Source: Garcia nutans
Taxonomy: Eukaryota; Streptophyta; Magnoliopsida; Malpighiales; Euphorbiaceae
Length of the DNA stretch: 64,000 bases
Assembly (NCBI GenBank): GCA_947685225.1
Contig: CANTUV010000033.1
Span: forward strand, 52,429,001-52,493,000
Direction of reading: 5' to 3'
The notes beneath the pieces are model-generated. The model worked only from the letters and a program-made list of their open reading frames with translations. It was not told the DNA's origin and did no database searches. How positions within the stretch are numbered: the stretch's first letter is position 1; the number at the start of each line of letters is the position of its first letter. This document shows positions 58,254 through 64,000 of the stretch, piece by piece. The position numbers and the translations under genes were made by a program.

Positions 58254-60943
58254 CTATTCATTAGATGGTGGGACTTTGGCTCCATCATCAGTAGAACTGG
58301 CAAGCAGATCTGGCTTGATTTCCTCTAGTTGCTGAAGAACTTGTTGAACTTCAGGACGAGCTGCAGGTGATGGATCAACGCAATGTAGAGCTAATTTTAA
58401 TGTGTTAAGCAATTCATCACCTATGGTAGTTGCATCCTTCATAAGCTCCAAATCAAAGACTTCATTAGTCCACTCCTCCTTCACTATGGATGCAACCCAC
58501 TGTGGCAAATCCATACCATTTGTTGGTTCACCAGGTGATTTTCCTGTCAAGAGCTCCAGAATGATCACTCCAAGACTATATACATCAGACTTGGTGTTTG
58601 CATTCTTGAGCTTTGAGAGTTCTGGTGCGCGGTAACCAAGTGTACCAGCAGTAGCAATCATATTAGTATTGGCAGCACTAGTCATAAGCCTTGAGAGTCC
58701 AATATCTGCACTATGAGCATTGGTTTGCTCATCAAGTAGTATGTTGCTTGATGTCAAATTCCCATGGACTATATTTTCCTCTGTATGGAGGTAGTTTAGT
58801 CCACGTGCAATGCCAATGGCGATGTTCATCCTTGTTGGCCAATCAATCATAGTCTCTGGACCTCGAGCTGCATTTTAGAAGATGACATATATATACCAAA
58901 TAATTGATTTGATTGTTAGCATGATTAAGCAGTTCTTATTCCAAAATAATAATATTAATGATAACTTGGACTTGAGAAAAAATAAGCAAATTATTATAAA
59001 ATCTCTTTTCTGATTTAAATTCTCTTTTTAATCTGTGATGTTGCTCATTGTGCTGATAATTTAAGAATTGGTTGAATGTACTTACCATGGAGGAAAGATG
59101 CAAGACTTCCTTTAGGCATGTAGTCAAAAACAAGAAGCTTCTCTCCTTTGGGTCCCAAGTAATAAGCCCTTAGTGCCAAGAGATTTTCATGACGAATCTT
59201 TCCAAGTCCAGCAGCCTCAGTTTCAAACTCTTTCTGCCCCTTTGTAATCTTTTCTCTCAACCTTTTCACAGCAATTTGATTGCCATCCTCTAATGTCGCT
59301 TTGTATGCTGTTCCATAAGTACTTTTCCCCATTATTTCCGCAGTTGCACACAACAAATCATCAGCTGTAAATACAAATGGACCATCAAAATGGACTAGTT
59401 TCCCACCCATTTCATTCCCTGATTCAACTTCTGCACCAGCTGCTTCTCCTGTCTTCTCAGTTTTCCCTACAGCTGCCGGCGCTGTAGTTTTATCATTCTG
59501 TTGTTTCAGAGCAGCCCTTTTTCTCATCAAACAACAGAGCAAAATACAGCAGAGTAGTAGTAAAACTACTAAGAGGGCACCGGCTGCTATGAGGATAATG
59601 TCCCTGGTGCTAAGTCGCCGGCGATGATGATGTTTTGGTGGCCCTGTTGTCGGGGATGGAAGAATGACAGGTGGTGGAGAAGGACATGGAGTTGAACTGT
59701 TATAGCCGCATAGCTGAAGATTCCCCACAAAAGAACTTGAATTGAACTTCTTAGAGAGCATAGAGGGAACAACACCAGAGAGATTGTTATAAGAAACATT
59801 GAAAGAAGTGAGGTTGGATAGGCTAGAAACTGAAGCTGGAATATCTCCAGTAAAGTTATTTTGAGATAAATCAAGTTGATTGATACCAGAAATGTTTCCA
59901 ATGGTTCCTGGGATAGGGCCCTTGAATTGATTATTTTTCAGGTTGAGCATTGAGAGGTTCTGTAATCTGTCTACAGCTTCTGGGATCTTGCCGTCAATGT
60001 GATTGTTCTCAAGATTCAATGATATTAGAGAAGAAAGATTTAAAAAACTAGGTGGGAAGCTTCCATTGATAGCATTATATGAAAAATCAAGCTTCTGTAG
60101 CCCTGAAAGGCTCCCTAATTCATCGGGTATGCTTCCAGAAATCTTATTATGACTTAGAGTAATCTCTTGAAGCAAAGCCAGATTGCCAAAAGACAAAGGA
60201 ATGTTTCCAGAGATGAGATTATGATCAAGAGTCAAGAACTGAAGTCGGTAAGATTTATTCCCTGTTTCCCCCCAAGAATCTGGGATAGAACCAGAGAGAT
60301 TATTGTGTTGGAAAGCAAGAATAGTGAGAGAATGAGACCGAGTAAGACTAGATGGAATAGAACCCATTAAGGAATTAAAGCTTAAATTAAGCCTGTACAG
60401 TCTTGTAGAATTAGCAAGACTAGGAGGAATTAAACCAGTAAGTGAATTATTACTTACATCAAGAGTCTGAAGCATAGGGCAATTACCAATGGAAGAAGGG
60501 ATAGAACCCGAAAGCCGATTATTGAATAGATAAACCCCTCTAAGGTTAGGGAGGGAACCAAGAGAAAAAGGGACAGTACCAGCAAGAACGTTGTCATGCA
60601 TGCTAATTTTGCGAAGAGCTCGAAGCTGACCAATCTTTTCAGAGATTCTGCCACCAAGTCCCCTCCAGGGAAGTTGGATAGCAATAACTTGTCCTTGAAC
60701 GCATTTGATTCCTGCCCATCCGCCAGAACAAACTCCATATCCACTATCATTCCAACTTCGTAAAAATCCTTTGAAGTCAATCAGTTCATTTTTAATGGCT
60801 CGAAGAGATAGATAATCTGCTTTGGTTGCAATTACTCCATCCCATTTCTGGCATGAAGAAAATTGAGAAGTTACGGCTAGTAGAAACAAGAAGAGATGGG
60901 TATAAAGGAAGTAATTCTTTTGGAAACAATGAATATCTTCCAT
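58254..60943 (-). CDS. IMK2: LRR receptor-like pseudokinase, IMK2 type
   Basis: Two exons, 59086-60943 and 58254-58867, give 823 aa. The ATG at 60943 is the first in frame. Signal peptide about 5-30, then an LRRNT cap and about ten extracellular LRRs (LxxLxLxxNxLxGxIP). A Pro-rich linker and a TM helix near 448-472 follow. The kinase domain spans exon 1 (GKSTYGTAYKATLEDG, IAVKRL with the VAIK lysine) and exon 2. Its catalytic loop reads HGN instead of HRD, and the DFG position is DIG, so phosphotransfer is unlikely. APE is intact (YRAPE). Length and wording, notably LTGKSPGEPTNGMDLPQWVA, match Arabidopsis IMK2 (inflorescence meristem receptor-like kinase 2). It is a plasma-membrane receptor likely to signal as a scaffold. 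Its intron lies between the hinge and the catalytic loop. Confidence 0.93.
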
Positions 60944-61616
60944 CAACAAGAAAGAAAAGCAGAGATGATGGAAAGAAGAAGAAGAACGAAGTTACTCCCA
61001 GGAACGTATCTCCTCTTCTGAATGAAAGAAAAGGAACGAATTGAGAGAGGGGTTTTGATAGAGCATTTGAAGGAGGAGACAAGGAAGTGTGAATTGAGAG
61101 TGAAGAGGAGAGGGTAGGGGTTTTAGTTTTGATTGTAACGGCTAGTTTTCTCGACTTGCATACAATATTTTCCTTAACGGTTATAACTGAACCAGGTCTT
61201 ACTTGACCAGGGGTCCCTTGCTCCTTCTTCTCCAACGGCCATATTTCATTGGTGGTCCCATTACACGTAAGCTTGGACTATATGCAATATTACGGTTTTG
61301 CTAGAGCTTCTAAGAACTTGCCGCGTGGCAATGTGGTGCCTGATGGATCGTAGGCCAGAACATATTTTATCATATGGGTAATTACTTTGGTCAAAAAGTG
61401 AAAAGTAAGGTGAAGAATATTTATTTTTTGTAGTACGTTAACCGTACCAATCACCCTTGGCACTTGGCAGCAGTTTTTTTAGTTATTATTATTTTTTATT
61501 TTTTTAATATGCAGCTCGTTTTTTTTAATAAAAATTAATTTTGGTTTGTAATTATTTATGATATTTTATAAAATAAAATTTTAGCATAATTACCAAACAG
61601 TGGTAACAAAAGTTGT

Positions 61617-61647
61617 CCCGTGCCCGTGCCCGTGCCGGCGCCGGCGC
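61617..61647. repeat. GC-rich hexanucleotide array
   Basis: Three units of cccgtg followed by two of ccggcg, an abrupt GC-rich patch in AT-rich DNA. Confidence 0.85.
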
Positions 61648-63013
61648 AATGGTCTTTGATGGCTAGGTTGGCATGTTGTGCCAAAATTAGATTAGCCTTT
61701 TACATAAATGTGAAATGTGAAATTAAAACCTTATGTCTTGTGTTTGCACCAAAATAAACTAAAAAAAAGGAAATTAGTTTTATTACCAGTAGCTAAGTGC
61801 CGTAAAAGAAAGAAAAATATAGGCAACAAAAATAAATAAGGGAATATGAAAATAAGGCTCAAGAATTGTGAATTTAATTGCCAAAATAGATAAAAGAAAT
61901 TAGAAGAGTGAGTTATTAAAAAAAATAAATAAAGCAGCTAACAAAGGAGAGGAACAAATGGATCGATCAAGAACCAAACCCAACAATTATAAACATCAAA
62001 TCTCTTTATTAAACAACCAGTTCATCTCCAAGCAAATTTAATTTTTATTTTTAGTTGCCAAATCTTATTAAAATTTTAGTTATTCATTACTGTTGCAATT
62101 ATCATTCAAGTTTCATTATAACTAGCTAATTTTTAGTTTTTTTTTATTCAATTGTTTTATTTTTTTAATTTCCATGTAATTAACTATTAGTTCATAATTT
62201 CCTTATTTAAAAGTCCATTATAATTAGTTTCATTTGTTCAAAATTTCAAGTTATTTAAGAAAATTTAATTAATTTCATTATCAATCTACAAGTGTATTTA
62301 GTTATCCCAATTTCTATTCAAATTTCTTATATAATTCATGGAAATCAATAAAGCAGTTTTTGAGGACTTTATTTTATTTTTGGTCTTTTTAAAAATTTTG
62401 TACATCGTCTTAATTAGAAGTCAATTTAACGAGTCTTAATTAGAAGTCAGTTTAACACAATTTGATTGAGAAACTTATAACCTTCTGCAACACCACATCC
62501 ACTTGCAAGCTAAAATTTGCACATGCCAATATCTTTGTGATGTTAACAAGTATAATAAAAATTTTAATTAAAATTTTTATTATTTTGTTTCAATAATGTT
62601 ATAACTGTTAAAATAAACTTATAAGTCAAGTATAATGTGTATGGGTCAATAAAAAGACTACTAATATAATATTAAACATGTTGATTTAATTGGATTTTAA
62701 TTACAATTTATAAACATATAATGGCATGAAAAAAAATTAATGAGGTGACGTTATATGAAAGACTTAATCGATACACGATGAAAGTTTCTAAAATAAAATT
62801 GTTTAAGACATGATGAAATTTTTTTATCTGAACTCAATTTTTATTGTGTATATTAGTAATTAAAGGGATATAAATTGAAATATATGATATTTTCTCAATT
62901 CATGATCCTTTAATTGCTCTACCCCAGATTAATCATTAATCACTATTCATATATCATATATTTTTCGCATCCTTAAAAATGAGTAATTAATGTAATGTAT
63001 CTATCAATTAATT

Positions 63014-63015
<2 letters not shown>

Positions 63016-63049
<34 letters not shown>
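63016..63049. repeat. (TA)n microsatellite
   Basis: About 16 consecutive TA units. Confidence 0.9.
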
Positions 63050-63052
<3 letters not shown>

Positions 63053-64000
63053 GAACAGTTAAATTAGTAATTAGATTCGAATGACTATTTTCAGTAGCTC
63101 TATGTGAAGAGGAACCACCACACCACCTCTCTTGATGCCACTTTCTTATTTAAAAAAAAAACTCCTCGTAACACGAAATGTATCAAGGAAAAAGATACTA
63201 TCCTCTCAAAAAATTCACCGTACAAGCAGAAAATAATGGCAAGAAAAGATTCATCTAGGTGAATCGAAGGCAAAGCTAAAACGGGATGATCATCCCATAA
63301 AGTATAATGCAACTTCACATGAAATTTCAGCAGTGTGGAATGTGGATCTCATTTAATTTCAAATGCACAATATATAATCACAATATGGAAGAATGATACG
63401 CATAACTATCCACACATGAGGTTATGGGAATTGAAATACTCATTTTCTAGAACTTATAAATTTCACAAAATGAAAGAGTTATAGTCTAGACCATGGATAG
63501 TAAATAGACGAAGAGCGCATGAACCATATAAACTGAGAGCCATATCTAATAGATATGCCCCAAACAACCAATGAGTCTCATACAACTTCACCAAGTAAAT
63601 GTTTCCCTGATATCTACCCTTTCCCTTGGCGATAATAGAATCATGAAGTCAACTAGCAACATCATCCTAATCGAAGCATTGAGTGCTAGATACTCAAAAG
63701 CAACAAGTTGGCAACAAAAATATGTTACATCTAAAAAGGAGTTCATCGGTACCACCAATAACCAAACCAATGCGTTACAGACATGAATTTGGTAGCATCA
63801 TGAAAATCCTTATGGATTTGGCCATTGCATGGCAATCCATTGTAGGAAGAATGAATGGCCCATAAATCAATAAATTCACTAACCCCAAACTGAATCACAC
63901 ACATGCTTAGTCATATCAGCAAGGTAAGGAAGAATACAAAATTAATAGCAAAACAACAATTAGTTTATTTTAGGAGAATTCAGTCTTGCTAACCAAATGC

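Larger units (their letters stand above)
60944..64000. other. IMK2 promoter and AT-rich intergenic DNA
   Basis: 60,944-61,250 is the likely IMK2 leader and promoter. A GC-rich hexamer array lies at 61,617-61,647. 62.0-63.1 kb is AT-rich. 63.1-64.0 kb is less so, with short ORFs on both strands but none I recognise; it may be old transposon sequence. Confidence 0.6.

Noticed and set aside
63571..63865. Short ORFs on both strands near the right edge
   Set aside because: No recognised family; overlapping frames on both strands suggest chance or very old transposon sequence.
1..64000. CRISPR array, operon, phage or bacterial mobile element
   Set aside because: Spliced plant genes throughout; the regular repeats seen are simple intronic tandem repeats.

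Overview
This window is nuclear DNA from a flowering plant, almost certainly a eudicot. Coding islands with many small GT-AG introns sit in very AT-rich intergenic DNA. The gene families are plant-specific (TBL xylan acetyltransferase, DETOXIFICATION/MATE, DREB2-type AP2, IMK2-type receptor kinase, miR390), and the transposons are typical plant ones. I cannot fix the species from sequence alone; a rosid is my guess.

Layout. 0-0.43 kb: end of a LINE open reading frame, cut at the window edge. 1.75-3.66 kb: broken TBL-family gene. 5.5-8.3 kb: intact TBL34/35-type gene of 445 aa. 9.2-9.6 kb: orphan, frameshifted BES1/BZR1 DNA-binding-domain fragment. 11.5-18.4 kb (minus): complete 18-exon BRCA2 gene, 1,116 aa, with an E2F-like site just upstream. 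18.9-19.9 kb: long inverted-repeat element. 21.5-26.7 kb: full-length but disabled Ty1/copia retrotransposon with LTRs and an AATTC target duplication. 27.8-28.7 kb: hAT-like element carrying a piece of a CrRLK1L receptor kinase. 28.7-37.2 kb: gene-poor AT-rich DNA with a Stowaway MITE. 37.2-37.9 kb: Harbinger-like MITE. 38.25-38.37 kb: MIR390 hairpin. 41.5-48.4 kb: 13-exon plastid MATE transporter, 548 aa (DTX44/45 type). 50.2-51.5 kb (minus): DREB2-type AP2 gene with three one-base frame breaks after the AP2 domain. 56.0-57.4 kb (minus): two-exon Abraxas/BRISC-scaffold-like gene, 313 aa. 58.3-60.9 kb (minus): two-exon IMK2-type LRR receptor pseudokinase, 823 aa. 61-64 kb: intergenic.

How the genes relate. 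They are unrelated plant genes, not an operon or cluster. Their order, however, matches two Arabidopsis neighbourhoods as I remember them: TBL35-BRCA2B on chromosome 5, and TBL34-MIR390A-DTX44-DREB2E on chromosome 2. The window therefore looks like an unfractionated ancestral block that Arabidopsis split after genome duplication. Two genes belong to homologous-recombination repair (BRCA2 and the Abraxas-like scaffold).

Exon coordinates were derived by hand from splice signals, reading phase and family similarity. The BRCA2, TBL, MATE, IMK2 and Abraxas-like models all close in phase with no internal stop. No clearly new biological system was found. The most unusual items are the kinase-carrying hAT element, the broken DREB2 gene, the miR390 variant, and the long-arm inverted-repeat element.
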